Numbered from the stretch's first letter, positions 32,001-44,969 are shown. The stretch is 64,000 bases of DNA from Echinarachnius parma (GCA_037951105.1 JBAMJV010008877.1:48486-112485); one strand, 5' to 3'. A program made the numbers and translations. Notes: a model not told the origin generated them from the sequence alone.

Positions 32001-32832
32001 GTTGTTTCTAGATTAGAAATATGAACTATGTTGAATTTATTAACTCAAGGGCTTTGAAACATCAATGAACAATTTTTTTCGCTTTACTGCGGAAGAAGAC
32101 TATTATAAAGGTCGAAAATATTAAATTTACCATCCTCTTTTTAAACTTTAACACTTGACTTAAAATGTGATGGGGCTTTGATCTTGTCTTATTATCTTAA
32201 ATGAGACAACAGATACGTTACCGTATACACAATGAGTGGATGAATGTACTCATAACCCAGTGTTATAAATATATACGTTTTATTTCAGTATTGATAATGA
32301 TTATGGTAAATACAAGTTAAATCAGATATGTATTACATAGTAAAATGTTTGGAATAAAAACAATAATCTTTTATTTTGTGAGACTATACTATACATATTT
32401 ACACCAAGAGTAACTTGTTGTTTCTAGATTAGAAATATGAACTATGTTGAATTTATTAACTCAAGGGCTTTGAAACATCAATGAACAATTTTTTTTCGCT
32501 TTACTGCGGAAGAAGACTATTATAAAGGTCGAAAATATTAAATTTACCATCCTCTTTTTAAACTTTAACACTTGACTTAAAATGTGATGGGGCTTTGATC
32601 TTGTCTTATTATCTTAAATGAGACAACAGATACGTTACCGTATACACAATGAGTGGATGAATGTACTCATAACCCAGTGGTTATAAATATATACGTTTTA
32701 TTTCAGTATTGAAATGATTATGGTAAATACAAGTTAAATCAGATATGTATTACATAGTAAAATGTTTGGAATAAAAACAATAATCTTTTATTTTGTGAGA
32801 CTATACTATACATATTTACACCAAGAGTAACT
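32001..32832. repeat. Recent 416-bp tandem duplication
   Basis: Units 32001-32416 and 32417-32832 differ by about three single-base indels. Each carries one RACAGATACGTTACC motif. An (AT)n tract follows at 32834-32875. Confidence 0.93.
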
Positions 32833-34561
32833 ATATATATATATATTATATATAAATATATATATATATATATACCTCTTTTTCATGGCAGTTTCATCTG
32901 GTGAAAAATGTTCCTAGGGAGAAATTTGCATTTTAAGTAAACAATCTGGAACTTCCCATTGATATTTGGTCTGTTCATACATAAACTTGATAAAAAAAAG
33001 TGAACTAGTATATATGTTACATAGTTAAGTATTTGAAAACAGATACGTTACCCTATACATGGTCATTTGTGGAGTAATCTTTACCAAATCTAAAGGTACT
33101 GCGTCTATGAATTATTTGTGTATATTGTTGTCTGTTTTACAGGCTTGAATTTCATGCTGCTTTAACATGCCTTCTGAGTTTTTGTGGACCAGAAACTCAA
33201 ACTGAAATTAAACCAAACAAATGTTAGGCGATAAATCTTCTTTCCGTTCCCTTTTTCAGAGGTCAACTTAATATTGATCTTCATGTAAACGTCTTTAATG
33301 CCATAGGTTTTCAAAAAAAGATGTCTGGTTATTTGCAAGATGTCAGAAGCTGCCACTGTAACAAGTTATATGATATACAATGCAGATATTTTTACCTTAA
33401 TCACAAGTTTGTTAAAAAATGACTTGCGGTAACGTATCTGTTAGCCTGTTAAATACTCATTTACAAGAGTCAATTTTGAGGTAATTTTCTGAAAAAATAT
33501 GAGATGTTAAAAATCACCCGTTTGTTATTCCACGTTTGTCATGTATTAAAGTTTCAAATGACACGTTATTTTCATGAGTTCTAAGGGGTCGTTATTTCAC
33601 TTTGTCTCTATTAATGTTATAGCACTTAATTGGTACTTCGAAGTCCATTAACAGGCTGTTTTGTTGAAATTCTTCATCCATGTTTAACTGTCAGATGTAA
33701 TTCTAGAGCGAGATCGTGATCGTGTGGACTGTAGAAAGCTTCGAATATAGCGCATACGCTGGAACTACTTTTAGTTCAATAACATACACAATATGCATAG
33801 TATACGGCCGGGTATACGATCGTGCGCTTGCATGTATTTCTCGATGGACGAAACTTTTACGAAACGAAACAAAACCAAACCAAAACAAAACGGTGAGAAA
33901 TACACTATTGACATATGGAAATGGATAAGAAATATTATATATTGTTATAACAACTTTTAGGCAATTCGCGGAACATGATTCTACTAGGTAATTTTGTTTT
34001 GAAACACAGCTATAATAGATTTGTTTTTCATACTATCTCCGTGTACATATGAACAACAATTCGGCAAAATGGTGAGTTGTAAACAGTTATTTTACGGAGA
34101 TTGACACTTTTTCAATGTCAATAATGACATGAATATTGACATTAGGATATGTTTCAGGGCATGGGAGGACAACTGTGTGTCAGATATTGATTATTCAGGC
34201 AATATTCAATCGTTTTGAGAGAGTAGAACTGCGTCCACTCTATGAACATTTGCGTGTAGATCGCCGTTCGAGCTAGAGCTGTCGGGAGCGCAAAGCCCGG
34301 CTCTTACGTCACGCACAGAGCCACTTTGCTGTGCCGATTTCATGGTAAAGGGGAGGGTCAATTCACTAAAATTTTATTTTCATAAAAACTGAAACTGAAC
34401 ACTTTCATGACTTGTTAACTGCACAAATTGCTTTAATAACTCATTCTATCATAAAATAAACCATAATAACTTGATTTTATTCCCTTTGAATTTCTCCTTT
34501 AATGCACTGATCGACGCGGAGGTGGTTTCGGAAAAAAAATAGAAGCAGAGAATAACTCAAA

Positions 34562-34665
34562 ATGGCTAGTAATTTACCACCCCACGGTGAGATCCTTCGC
34601 CTGAGTGAAATATTCGACATGGGACCTGCACAGATGTCTGGGAAGTGCGTTAGAGTAATGGGAAA
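34562..34665 (+). CDS. TEN1: TEN1 exon 1
   Basis: The start codon is in a favourable context (aaaatggc). The exon encodes the N-terminal strand up to KCVRVMGK, aligned with human STLRTFGRL. It ends in phase 2 at a gtaagt donor. No obvious TATA box is seen between it and the transposon end. Confidence 0.9.
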
Positions 34666-37600
34666 GTAAGTTTTTACGGTGTAAATGTTGACGTATTTTT
34701 GTTTAATTTGGCAGAATGTTACAACCATTTCCGCCTACGCTGGCCGCCCAGTGAACAGTGGCGACCCGGCGGGATTTGATTCCGCGGTAGTATATTTTCC
34801 CAGTCCCACCTGCACCAAATCATGTCAGTGTCATGTTATTTTATATTGATTTGCTCTTACATTCGCCATGGCATTGCACTAGCTACGTTAAACACGTGCA
34901 TCACTAGCCCTCATACCTTTCCATATGCTGTGTATAAAATGATAAGTCTCCTTTCACCATTGACCTGAATTTCTTGTTGGTCTGGTGCCTTTTTAAAATT
35001 TAATTTGTTTTAATTTTGTATTTATTTATTTGTTATTTTATTTATTTATTTATTATTATTATTTTTTTTTTTTGGGGGGGGGGGGGGGTGTTAATTTTCC
35101 ATAGCTTGCCTGCCTCTGGAAGTTTAGCTATGTTTTGCTACCTTAAAAGTGTAACAAGAGTGTACAGATTATGAGTTACGTGAATTTTAATTTGTTTTAT
35201 TTCCTGTGTCTCGAAGTAAAATTTTAGTTGAAGAAGAGAAAGAAAGATTATAAAAATTGATTAATTTGCATCAGACTGGTTTATTTGTTTTGTGTGCAAG
35301 AAAGCCAAAAAGACAAAGTATGATGCAGTAGGCAAAAGTCAAAAGCTTAAGGACGTTCCCCAGTTATGTTTGTGCGCATCCGAACTGCGCAGGTTGGTCA
35401 GATGACGCATGAATGGCTTTGCGCGTATCTAATTGTGACGTATGAATACGTTTACGCACCTCTGCTTCAAATCATAAACAAGGTTGTTATAATTTGATGA
35501 CATTCAATAATGGCATGAATTTTTGACCACTACCTTCTTTTTTGCCTACCTCCCTTTTAGTTCAAAACGACAAGGAAAGTATGTTTTTCATGTCATCTCA
35601 AAAGCCTAATACATTTCCATTTACCCATGTTTGACTGTTAACTGTGTTGTCTTCACTAAGAATTGTTGTAATTTTCGGGATCAAATACTGCCAATTTGAT
35701 AATAGTGTTAAGTCAGCGAAATGTTTTCCAATTTGAGGATTGCCCGATCATTTGCATTTCAAGGTTTCGTGTGAGAAAACAACTGTACATTGAATTGCAA
35801 CAAATTTGGGCAGATATTTTTTCTCTTACTTTTGACTCGTGTTAAACATTTTCACTGATACTAAGCATGATTTGTCCAAGAATTGTTTTTACACTGTGAA
35901 ACTCTATCAGTGGGTTAATTGCCCCTGTTTCAGGGTTCTGTTTTTTTTTCTCTATGTGTTTCATTCTTTTTTGTGACGCAAAGTACATCGCGACAGTTTA
36001 CAGCATATCAACCACTGCAACAACAAACAAATGCAATCTACAATCAACACTATTATAGATCAAGAATTATTTTTTCATTGGGAGTTTAACACACAAAATA
36101 CCACATGGGGGCGCTGCAAGTAAAACACACACAAAAAAACACCAACACATGGACCGTCCTTTGTGAATATTTCCCCACCCTATCACAGCAATTTTGGCAA
36201 GTTTTGTGAAAGTGACATGGGTTTTGAATGTACAACATAGGTTTTATGAACCCACCCCATCATTGCATCCCTGGATAGGTTCCCGACCAGATTTCGTGGT
36301 CTTACGATGTTTTCTGCCGCATGGGGGCGCTGCTAGCACAAAAACGAGCACATGAACCCCCCATTTTTATAGTTTTTCTGTATTCAGTAATCCTTTCTCT
36401 ATAATTTTGGCAAGTTTCGTAAAAGTGACATGGGTTTTGAATGTACAGCATAAGTTTTATGAACCCACCCCATTAGTGCATCAATGGATAGGTTCCAGAC
36501 CAGATTTTGTGGTATTACGATGTTTTCTGCCGCATGGGGGCGCTGCTAGCACAAAAACGAGCATATGAACCCCCCATTTTTATAGTTTTTCTGTATTCAG
36601 TAACCCTTTCTCTATAATTTTGGCAAGTTTCGTAAAAGTGACATGGGTTTTGAATGTACAGCATAAGTTTTATGAACCCACCCCATTAGTGCATCAATGG
36701 ATAGGTTCCAGACCAGATTTTGTGGTCTTACGATGTTTTCTGCCGCATGGGGGCGCTGCTAGCACAAAAACGAGCACACGAACCCCCCATTTTTATAGTT
36801 TTTCTGTATTCAGTAACCCTTTCTCTATAATTTGGCAAGTTTCGTAAAAGTGACATGGGTTTTGAATGTACAGCATAAGTTTTATGAACCTTGCCCATTA
36901 TCCCACCCTTAACAGAAAACATCCCTGAGATTGAGAAGGATTTTTAGGATATTGGTGTTTTCTGCCGCGTGAGGGCGCTGCTAGCAAGATTGAGAGCATA
37001 CACCCCCAACTTTAAATTTTTTTTCCTCGTTTTGGATACCTTTCTCTACAATTCTCCCAAGTTTGGAGAAAATTATGTGGATTTTGAAAGAATTATGGGG
37101 ATTTAAGTTTGCTATTGGACATTTTGTTGCCTATCATGGCCTTGATCCTGTAACGCTATCATTCTATACTGGACGTCAGATTGCCATATTCTTCAGAGTC
37201 CCGTAGAAGAAAAACAAGCACACGAACCTATGGTTTTATTTGCATATTTGGGCTTCGGATGGGTCAAAGTTACGGTATGGAAAGTTTGAAGAAACATGGA
37301 CTTCACTTTAACTGGGGAACGTCCTTAAATATTGTACTTTTGAGATGGTATGTTAAAACTATTCAATCAATATTATTTATTTGCATATTTTTCTCCCTTC
37401 TTTCTTTTGCCTCTCATAGGCTCACAAAATATGATGCCGTTTCACAGCTTGCCATCATCACCGCGTCGGAACGAAACTCCACCAACCAACTCTCCATCAG
37501 CACAAAGTTTATTGAACCTTTCCAGTCCAGGATCGGATCCATGTTCCAGTTTATCGGTGAGTTTCCGTCCCCCATGACAACCGGAGACGAGATGGTCGTC

Positions 37601-37723
37601 CAGGCGCGAGTGGTCCGATGCGTGGATGGTATCGACACAACGATGTACTACAATGCTTGTGATGTGAAGAGGAGGTTTTTAGAGTCGAGAAGTGCTGGTG
37701 CAGTTGCCTCGATTCCTACTTGA
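34562..37723 (+). CDS. TEN1: TEN1, CST telomere-capping complex subunit
   Basis: TEN1 is the small OB-fold subunit of CST (CTC1-STN1-TEN1), which binds single-stranded DNA and promotes telomeric C-strand fill-in by DNA polymerase alpha-primase. Two coding exons, 34562-34665 and 37420-37723, join in phase 2 (gga aa|gtaagt ... tcatag|gctcac) to give 135 codons; human TEN1 is 123. Exon 1 begins MASNLPPHGEILRLSEIFDM and ends RVMGK. Exon 2 has LTKYDAVSQLAIITASER, LSISTKFIEPFQSRIGSMFQ, FIGEF and VQARVVRCVDGID, matching human GRLCLYD, CTKLVEPFHAQVGSLYIVLGEL and VKARVLTCVEGM. The ATG lies 64 bp from the right end of the 8-kb transposon, and the 2.75-kb intron holds another TTAA-flanked element. Confidence 0.92.
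35351..37324. mobile_element. TTAA-flanked element in the TEN1 intron
   Basis: Perfect 20-bp inverted ends including the target (TTAAGGACGTTCCCCAGTTA) sit at 35347-35366 and 37309-37328. No long coding frame. Most of the right half is a ~213-bp tandem array. It ends 95 bp before TEN1 exon 2. Confidence 0.85.
36100..37090. repeat. ~213-bp tandem repeat, about 4.5 units
   Basis: Units start near TTTTGGCAAGTTTCGTAAAA at about 36192, 36405, 36618 and 36830. Each contains TGCCGCATGGGGGCGCTGCT. The middle units are almost identical and the outer ones more diverged. Confidence 0.92.
37420..37723 (+). CDS. TEN1: TEN1 exon 2
   Basis: The acceptor is ttgcctctcatag. It encodes the OB-fold core strands and the C-terminal helix NACDVKRRFLESRS, ending GAVASIPT. 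The apparent frame continues upstream to 37181, but that part lies in intron and transposon sequence. Confidence 0.92.
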
Positions 37724-37804
37724 TTATGTAATTTTATCAACTCTAAAACAGTACTAACATTATCAATCATGCTAGATCATGAATTGAGATGATTTCCAGA
37801 AAGT

Positions 37805-38120
37805 TTTATGATTTCTCGGTGTATATAGTGCATGGCATGGACACAACGATGTACTACAATGGTATTTGGAAACTTGGAATATTCTTGCAGGTGCTGCAAA
37901 ACCTACTTGATTTCCTAAAGTTGCATTATCTTTAAAAGTAAAACAGTACTAAAACTATCATGTTTGGAGATATTTCTAGAAAGTTGTATGATTTGCCAGT
38001 GTTTAGAAATGAGTTGATGGTATTGACATGACAATGTAGGCCTACTACAATGCTTGCGATGTGAAGAATCTGGAATCAAGGAACAGTTACATCTCCTACT
38101 TGATTCTCTCAAACTTTATA
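37805..38120 (+). pseudogene. Two decayed copies of TEN1 exon 2 end
   Basis: Near 37833 (GGACACAACGATGTACTACA) and 38017-38105 (ACTACAATGCTTGCGATGTG, then the ATCTCCTACTTGATT end) the last ~90 nt of exon 2 and its 3' flank recur with changes. They sit in the presumed 3' UTR and mirror the partial exon copies of HYOU1. Confidence 0.82.
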
Positions 38121-39136
38121 ATAATCTATGAAAGTAAAACGGTACTAACATTTTTGTGTATTGAGATATTTCTATAAATTTATGATTGCTCATTATTGTT
38201 TTGATAAGTGTGAAGTTTTATGCAAATATGAATGTATCCAACATTACGTCTTTTCTAAGACTCTACCAGCATCTTTCATAAAAATGTATACAGTTACAAA
38301 TTGATGAGATGTCAGTGTTTTTTGGTTTATTAAGTATTGATCAGCCATAACAATCCCAACCTTATTACTTATAAATCTATTATTTCTGTCCTAGAAACCA
38401 TACTAAAATAATCAACGTTGTGATATTTTTGTTTACAAACATTGCACAAGAAATCCAACAAGACCTGACACTTTTTTTAAATACATAGATGAAGAGGCTT
38501 TTTCCTAGTTGAAACTAGAAACATACTTAAATACTAAGATTACTCAAACTTGAGTTTATACTATTTTGAAGGATATTGCATATTTGTGTTTCTGACGTTT
38601 CCCTCTGAAATAAGGTGCACTTCTCCTGTTCATGTCTGTAATGAAAGAAGCTGTAAATGTATGAATTTTTTAAACATAAAAAATACTGCTGTTAAATTTC
38701 CAATTTCTGTTTAATACAATTATACTGTCTTCCAAAATGTTACCCTTTTTATACATGTTATGTATGTAACCACCTTCATTGCATTGCCATTTGAGCATTT
38801 TCCTTTTCATGGTGTGTACAGCTGCACCTCTAAGATGTGTGTGATCAGAGTTAGTACATGGTATTTAATACCACTTTAATGTCTTTCGTAAAAAAGGTAT
38901 ATTCAGTAATGATAACTGAACAAAAGTGGCGATTTATATAGCGCCATATCTGCCACAATGCGACACTCGACCTGGTGCTTATTGTAACTCAATTGACACT
39001 CTTGCTATCCTTTCTAGATAAGGCATCACACTTAAAATTTATATTTTTGGAAGTTATACTACAATGTACAGGAGCTTACACTTTTTATACATGTTTATTT
39101 CTTTGAAGATTTTGTGCTTACATATAATGTGTGAAG

Positions 39137-39596
39137 TAGTGCTGAGTCAAATCGAATATTTTGAAAACCGAATATGAGTCGTGTAAAAACGGTCGGATAT
39201 CAAATATATCCGATATAAATATTCTGTCCGTTTTTTCAATCAGAATTGGCAGGACAGTGCGATGTTAGTGTACAAACTGCTGTCAAGATGAAAGATTTCG
39301 ATATCTCTTCATATATTCTTCTAAATTTGGCTCTCACTATACCACTTGTATATTAATCCTCTTACCTTTGGTTTATTATTTGTTTTGTTTATTTGTAATT
39401 TATGTAAAATACCTTTACTTTTAACTTTAGCAATAGATAAGCAGGGTTCAATGTGCCATTTTCTGATCGAATCTATCAAATGGGGATTACAAAAACAAAC
39501 AAAAACAAAAAAATTCTTCGGATACTCGTATCCGAAAATTTGTATCCGGTATCCGACCTTCACGGTCGGATATCCATCCGTTTGGACTCAGCCCTA
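39137..39596. mobile_element. hAT-type MITE, TAGKGCTGAGTC ends
   Basis: Inverted ends TAGTGCTGAGTC and GACTCAGCCCTA are flanked by identical gtgtgaag (39129-39136 and 39597-39604). The 460-bp body has further self-complementary GGATAT/ATCCG segments. Confidence 0.9.
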
Positions 39597-40371
39597 GTGT
39601 GAAGGCGCAATCTACTCTAGGGGGTTTGGGTTTATGCCTTAATTTTCAAGCAATGACCAGCTATCTTTGCTTTTTAAATGTTTATTATCTTTCTTGATAA
39701 TAGATATGACCATACTTTCCTTAACATTTTTAAATTTCCTATGCAAAACCTTTCCTTTTTTGTGTGTGATATTGTTGTATACTTGGTTGAAGGAACTAAC
39801 AAGTATTATACTTACTGATATTTAACTTTAGACTTGGTGATTTTGACAACATGTATGAATTTTCAAGTTGCTTTTGTAAAAAAAAAAAATCAATTTTCCT
39901 AAGCTCAAAAGAATGTATATATATCAATTATAATTTTCCTGAAAGTTTCTTACTACAATGCTTGTATATTACACATTAATTGTGTTTGGTCTGGAGAAAA
40001 GCTATTAGTTGGAGTTCTCACAAAGGTGGTTTTGATTTCTAACGTATGTTGTATAATGCCCATTGTTTTATTGTTAGATGGATATTCATCTCTCATTCTA
40101 ATAAAATTCAACCTCGAAAACTACCTACATGAAGTACTAAGTAATTTATATTTGATCATGAATTAGAAATGAATTGACAATATAAGTTTTATACATATGT
40201 ATAACATTTTTGGACTATGGTTCTTTGGTATACTTTTTAGTAGGTTCATTTAACTTTTGTCAAATATATTTGACATATGTCACTGAAGCTCTGTTGCACT
40301 CTGTTGACAATATTGATGATTGCCAATCTACTTGCTAGATTTCCTTATAATGTACCATAAATGATAAATGG

Positions 40372-40448
40372 TCTAGGGTTTGAACCCCCGACCTCCTCGT
40401 TAATTAGACTTATGGCATATGCTCTACCACTGAGCAAGTACGCCTTGA
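40372..40448 (-). repeat. tRNA-like repeat
   Basis: On the minus strand there is TTGCTCAGTGGTAGAGCA (A-box region) and GGGGGTTCAAACCC (B box) with tRNA-like spacing. The acceptor ends pair poorly, so this is a tRNA-derived repeat or pseudogene rather than a functional tRNA. Confidence 0.6.
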
Positions 40449-41506
40449 TATGAAGTATAATTGTTTTTGCAATCAAACTTCTTCATAATGGATCATGATA
40501 AAACTGTCATTCCTAAAAATGTATCCTGTTCTAAAAATGTGATGACCATCAATATGATATTTTTGTGTTTTGTATATATATATATTTCTTTTTACATATT
40601 TGAAAGAAATTTTTCAAACGTATTATTCTGCATATAATTGTGTATACATGTATGTACATAAACTATATATTTTTGTTTTTAAGTTTATCATGAATCATAT
40701 TTTAATAAACACAATTTTAAAGCAAAAATACTGGACTTTGTGTTAGAATTTCAAAATGGGACATGGCATGTCCAATGCATGGAGGAGTTCAAGGGGCTGT
40801 GACTATCAAGTTCGACCGTTTATTGAAAATGAGGGAATATGTGTCATGTCTTTTTCGTGACAACTATATGTGGTACGTGTAGGGAATTGGAGACCGTAGG
40901 GAATTGGAGACCACCAAGCTTGAACCCATCACTGTCTGTCCGTGTTGTCTCCAATATTGCTATAGCGCCATCTGTGGCCTTTAACAACATTACTGCATAT
41001 ATCCAATTCATTTCGAAGACTACAATGCGTTCTTTCTCCGGGAAAATTGGCAAAATTTACCAAGATAAGCAATTTTGATCGTAAAATTTTGCTCTGATAT
41101 AAAAACACAATTTTCACTGAATGTTGTGGTGTATGCAGATATTTAGGGGTGGCTCTTAAAAAGTAGTTTTAAAAGGAAGTTTATGAAGTGTGCCAACCAT
41201 CACAGAAAACTTATGGCCATTGTGTGTTGTGAATGGGTGTTGCAATGCACATTATGAATTGTGTCTGATCAGAAATGTGTGTAGGCAATGGGGGACACCA
41301 GGTCCAAGATGGGGGTCGTTTGTTGTTCATTTCATGTTGAAAGGCGCTATCATGAAACATATTTGGTTGTTCTTGTCACCATTCTAATTTGAATGCATTT
41401 CATTTTAAGAAGTTCTTTCTATGCTGTGAGTTTGATCAATGTAAAAGTCACATTGCCAGAACATTATTCTGAAAGTATTTAAACATAATTTAAAGCACCT
41501 TTATTA

Positions 41507-42274
41507 GGGCCATTCTTTGAAAAGTGAAACTTTTTCGGAAAAATTGAAGTTTTATTTTTCTGTAGTTTTGTTCCATTTTTGGAATGATCCATGTGTAAAG
41601 TTTCATGAAATACATGATTTGAAGTTTAAAATGAAACTTTTTTACTCATTTGCATAAATTTACATATTTCAATATTTTTCTAATAATCATAATTCAGAAA
41701 ATAATCAAGATATCAAAAGGATAATTAGCAAGCTCATTCTTCTCACTTTCCTGTACAGGTTGATACCAACTTTGTAAAAATTCAACCTTTCATTCTTTTC
41801 TAAACCCGATATTACAAAATTCCCATTTTTCCATTCATATTGTACATGTCACACACGTGACCACCCCAAAATGTCACACACGTGACCAGACGTTGCCACA
41901 TAATTAAGTACTATTAAAAACAACGGTTTGATATAATTCTCATTCATTGCTATTTTTGTACTTACAAATGTATAGTACTTCTCTGGTAATAAGATGAACA
42001 TTATAGCTATTCATATTTTAAAGAATTTTCCAAATGAAATTTAGTTATGAAAAAAGCGCTCCGTGCGAAGTCACACACGTGACCCATGCCATTTGACCTC
42101 TGACATTGAGTTACGTAATCCTTATAAAATCTTTTGTGTTAAGTTTGAAAGACTACAACATATTCAAGTCACATATGAAGTAAAAATCATTATAGTCTCA
42201 TACTTACTGAAATATAAGCATCCCATTTCAAAATTTGTCATGTTTTGGGTCACACACGTGACCAAGAATGGCCC
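41507..42274. mobile_element. Non-autonomous element, GGGCCATTCTT ends
   Basis: 11-bp inverted ends GGGCCATTCTT / AAGAATGGCCC. Inside, GTCACACACGTGACC occurs four times (near 41849, 41873, 42069 and 42249). No coding frame. Confidence 0.72.
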
Positions 42275-42880
42275 ATTACTGTAAACAAAAAACTACATAA
42301 ATATTTTGGGCCACGTTGTTTTAAAATTGTTTCAAAATTACAGTAAGTTCATTGGCTGCATGTATCTCTTTCAAAAAGTGTTTGAACTAACTATAACAAT
42401 CCCATTTTCATTCAAATTGTATTTAAAATGTCTTGATTTGTAACTGTCCCTTATTACCTACACATGTAGGTAATGAGAGACCTTTGGTGATGACGTCATT
42501 AATCATTGTTATCTTATTAATCAGTTACATCATGACCACATTTTTCATGTTTATGTAAATTATGCAAATGTGCTTAAGGGTCTCCAATTCCCCACATATG
42601 CATGTAGTAAGGATGTTTTTATGATGAATGTTTTTTGTATGTATTTGTGTGTTTATATGATTAATATGCTGTATGTGTGTATTTCATGGGTGTCGGTCAC
42701 AGGGGGAATTGTGAGGGGACCCCCCCCCCCCCCCCCCCCCCCTCCCCCTCCATCTTCTCATATTAGAGGTGTGGTGTGGGCTGTTTTATAATCTCCCACA
42801 TATTTGAGGTTCAGAAATATAATATAACATTAAAATGAAGGGACATTGCCCCCTCTCATTCATTATGTGAAAGTTGATAC

Positions 42881-44862
42881 TATAGGGCAATTCCAAGCAA
42901 ACGCCGTGACGGTCAGAGGGTGTTTCTCACAATGAAAGTCCAAATAACTCATAAAATCTAAATATCCAGAACCAACTTTTGATATGCATCTGTTACCACT
43001 ATCCTACCAATTATTTACAATAGGAAAGAAAACCAAAATTCCCAATAAATTATGAATTATGAATATCAATATCTGCCGTAACGCCGTGACGGCAAAAAGA
43101 CATGGGTTTCTTAAACTCTGTGAACTATAGGAACATTTTGTCATTTTGTCACAGTGATTCTTTGTACTAGACATCAAGCTAGAACATCCAAATAAAAATG
43201 TAGAAAAAATCCAATGCTCATAGAACATATGATATCATAAATGTATCTGTGCATTGTAACGCCGTGAATGTAACGCCGTGACCTCTGAATTGTACATGTT
43301 ATATGTATGGGAGATATTAAAGAGATGAATATGATATAATTTTAATGTAGTGATCCAGAATCAATAAAGAACTAGATGAATGGGTGATATAACCAAGATG
43401 CTAACAAATGATCGTCCGCATGACACAAATTTGCAGCATAGCGCCCTCTATTGATCAAAAAATGTTTTAGGACATAACTGAAATTCTTATCTATTTCAGA
43501 AGTTAGTTCATGGAACCATCAAATATTAAAACCAAAATACATAGGCCTACTTAAATGTAACAATGAAATATGAGACCTTTGACCTTGTTTCTCAAAATAA
43601 TGTACAAATGTTTAATTTTCTGTCTGCACAGTGTATATTTGCAAGTGATTTGTTTCATGTAACATGATTTCAGTGTTAGTAAATGTTTGTGTTAGAATTG
43701 GTAATTATCGGAGTGACCTTTGACCTGTGCCACAAACATTTTCAGAAAATTTTCTTTTACCGACAGTACTCTTTCTAACATTGATTCTGGAACTTAATTG
43801 TGAGAACAAAAAACAACAACAATATTTTGACCCGTTGACCTTTGACCTCCCATGACCCCATTCCCTAATCAGGTCATATACTTCACTGGACGCATACCAG
43901 TATTATTATCATGTTATCCTTCAAGGATTCTGAAACTATCTTGAGAATAATATATGTTTTGCATATTTATTAGCTATGTGACCTTTGACCTCATGGACCA
44001 AAATCATATCCAATAATCCGTACCTGAATACATGGATTGTACAAAGTTTGAACGAAATCCATCCAACGATTCTTGAGATATTGCACCAAAAAAAAGAACA
44101 CTGATGTACAGATGCACATACAGACAGACGGACGTACAACCCCTACACATAGGCCTATATGACTCGGGTAACTTTGAGATGGAAACATTATCAACTGACC
44201 CTATTAATATAATTATAGCATGAGCAATGCCGGAGCATACCTTAAAAAATATCTTAAATTATTTCATTATGTCTACTGTATTATGTCAATGGAGATCCAG
44301 GAGGTAGCGTCACGGCGTTACACAAAACGTAACTCCGTGACCAAATTGATATTGATTAAATTAATAAGTGGTAAACGATAATGCTGCTATTCAGCATCCA
44401 TATTATAGCCCTATGGGCTAATACAGAGGAAACAAAAAATAATTTCATTCCCATTCATATTTTTCCAGAAATATTAAAAATATCTGTTTTTAGACTAACG
44501 CCGTGACATATGACTGTAAATGAGACAGTCCCTGAAGCGGAACGAAGAGCGAAAATTACGAAATTGATATTTATCTGAAAAATTGAAGCAATGATCCTAT
44601 CAACACTGAAAGAAAATTTTATGAAAACTCCTTTTCGCAGTTCTTTTATGCTTAATGTTTACAAGAATGTTTTGTGAAAATAATTAAAAATTAATTTATG
44701 CTATATAATTACAATACAATCGGAATAATTTTTTTTTTTTTTAACAAAATGCATTTCTGGAAAGTTCAATCTTTTAGCTTTCATTTGATACCAAATTTGT
44801 TATGGTACAACGAATTTGAAAAGTCAGTGGTTATGTCAATATTTGCTTGGAATTGCCCTATA
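42881..44862. mobile_element. ~2-kb non-autonomous element, GGGCAATTCC ends
   Basis: A perfect 21-bp inverted repeat (TATA plus GGGCAATTCCAAGCAAA) bounds 42881-42901 and 44842-44862. The motif TAACGCCGTGAC recurs about seven times (42901, 43080, 43258, 43271, 44308 inverted, 44326 variant and 44496). No coding frame. Inner sequence includes a GTGACCTTTGACCT-rich tract. Confidence 0.82.
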
Positions 44863-44969
44863 GTCTTCTTTATATCCTACATGAATGAAATCCTGTTCAG
44901 TGATTGGTCTACATAGCGTCATGTGACCAAACATAGTAATGCCCATGGAGAAAAATGTGCTATGCGTGA

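Larger units (their letters stand above)
27681..33442. repeat. Interspersed 14-bp motif RACAGATACGTTACC, at least 11 copies
   Basis: Plus-strand copies lie near 27681, 27874, 28042, 28055, 31838, 32208, 32627 and 33039. Minus-strand copies (GGTAACGTATCTGT) lie near 28448, 28469 and 33428. They flank but do not enter the transposase ORF. This distribution fits transposase-binding subterminal repeats. Confidence 0.8.
26502..34498. mobile_element. ~8-kb TTAA-flanked DNA transposon, autonomous candidate
   Basis: TTAA (26498-26501 and 34499-34502) is followed at each end by AGGAGAAAWTCAAAG. The arms stay alignable inward: GTGACGTAAGARCCGGGCTT lies 188 bp from the left end and 186 bp from the right end in inverted orientation. 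The terminal repeats are thus at least ~210 bp, diverged by perhaps a third. Inside are the 831-codon gene at 28866 and the reiterated RACAGATACGTTACC motif. TTAA targets are used by the Kolobok, piggyBac and Sola3 types; Kolobok-like is a tentative guess. Sequence outside TTAA (CAGTRCA) is also similar, so the exact outer ends are uncertain. Confidence 0.65.
37724..40735 (+). other. Presumed TEN1 3' UTR and flank
   Basis: AT-rich, without exons. An AATAAA box at about 40702 is a candidate polyadenylation signal. Contains the exon-2 copies, the hAT MITE at 39137 and a tRNA-like repeat near 40375. Confidence 0.45.

Noticed and set aside
37181-37723. A 180-codon frame starting MPYSSESRRRKTSTRTYGFI
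   Set aside because: Only the part from 37420 is TEN1. The upstream part lies in the transposon end and intron, and the tcatag acceptor at 37419 joins exon 1 in phase.
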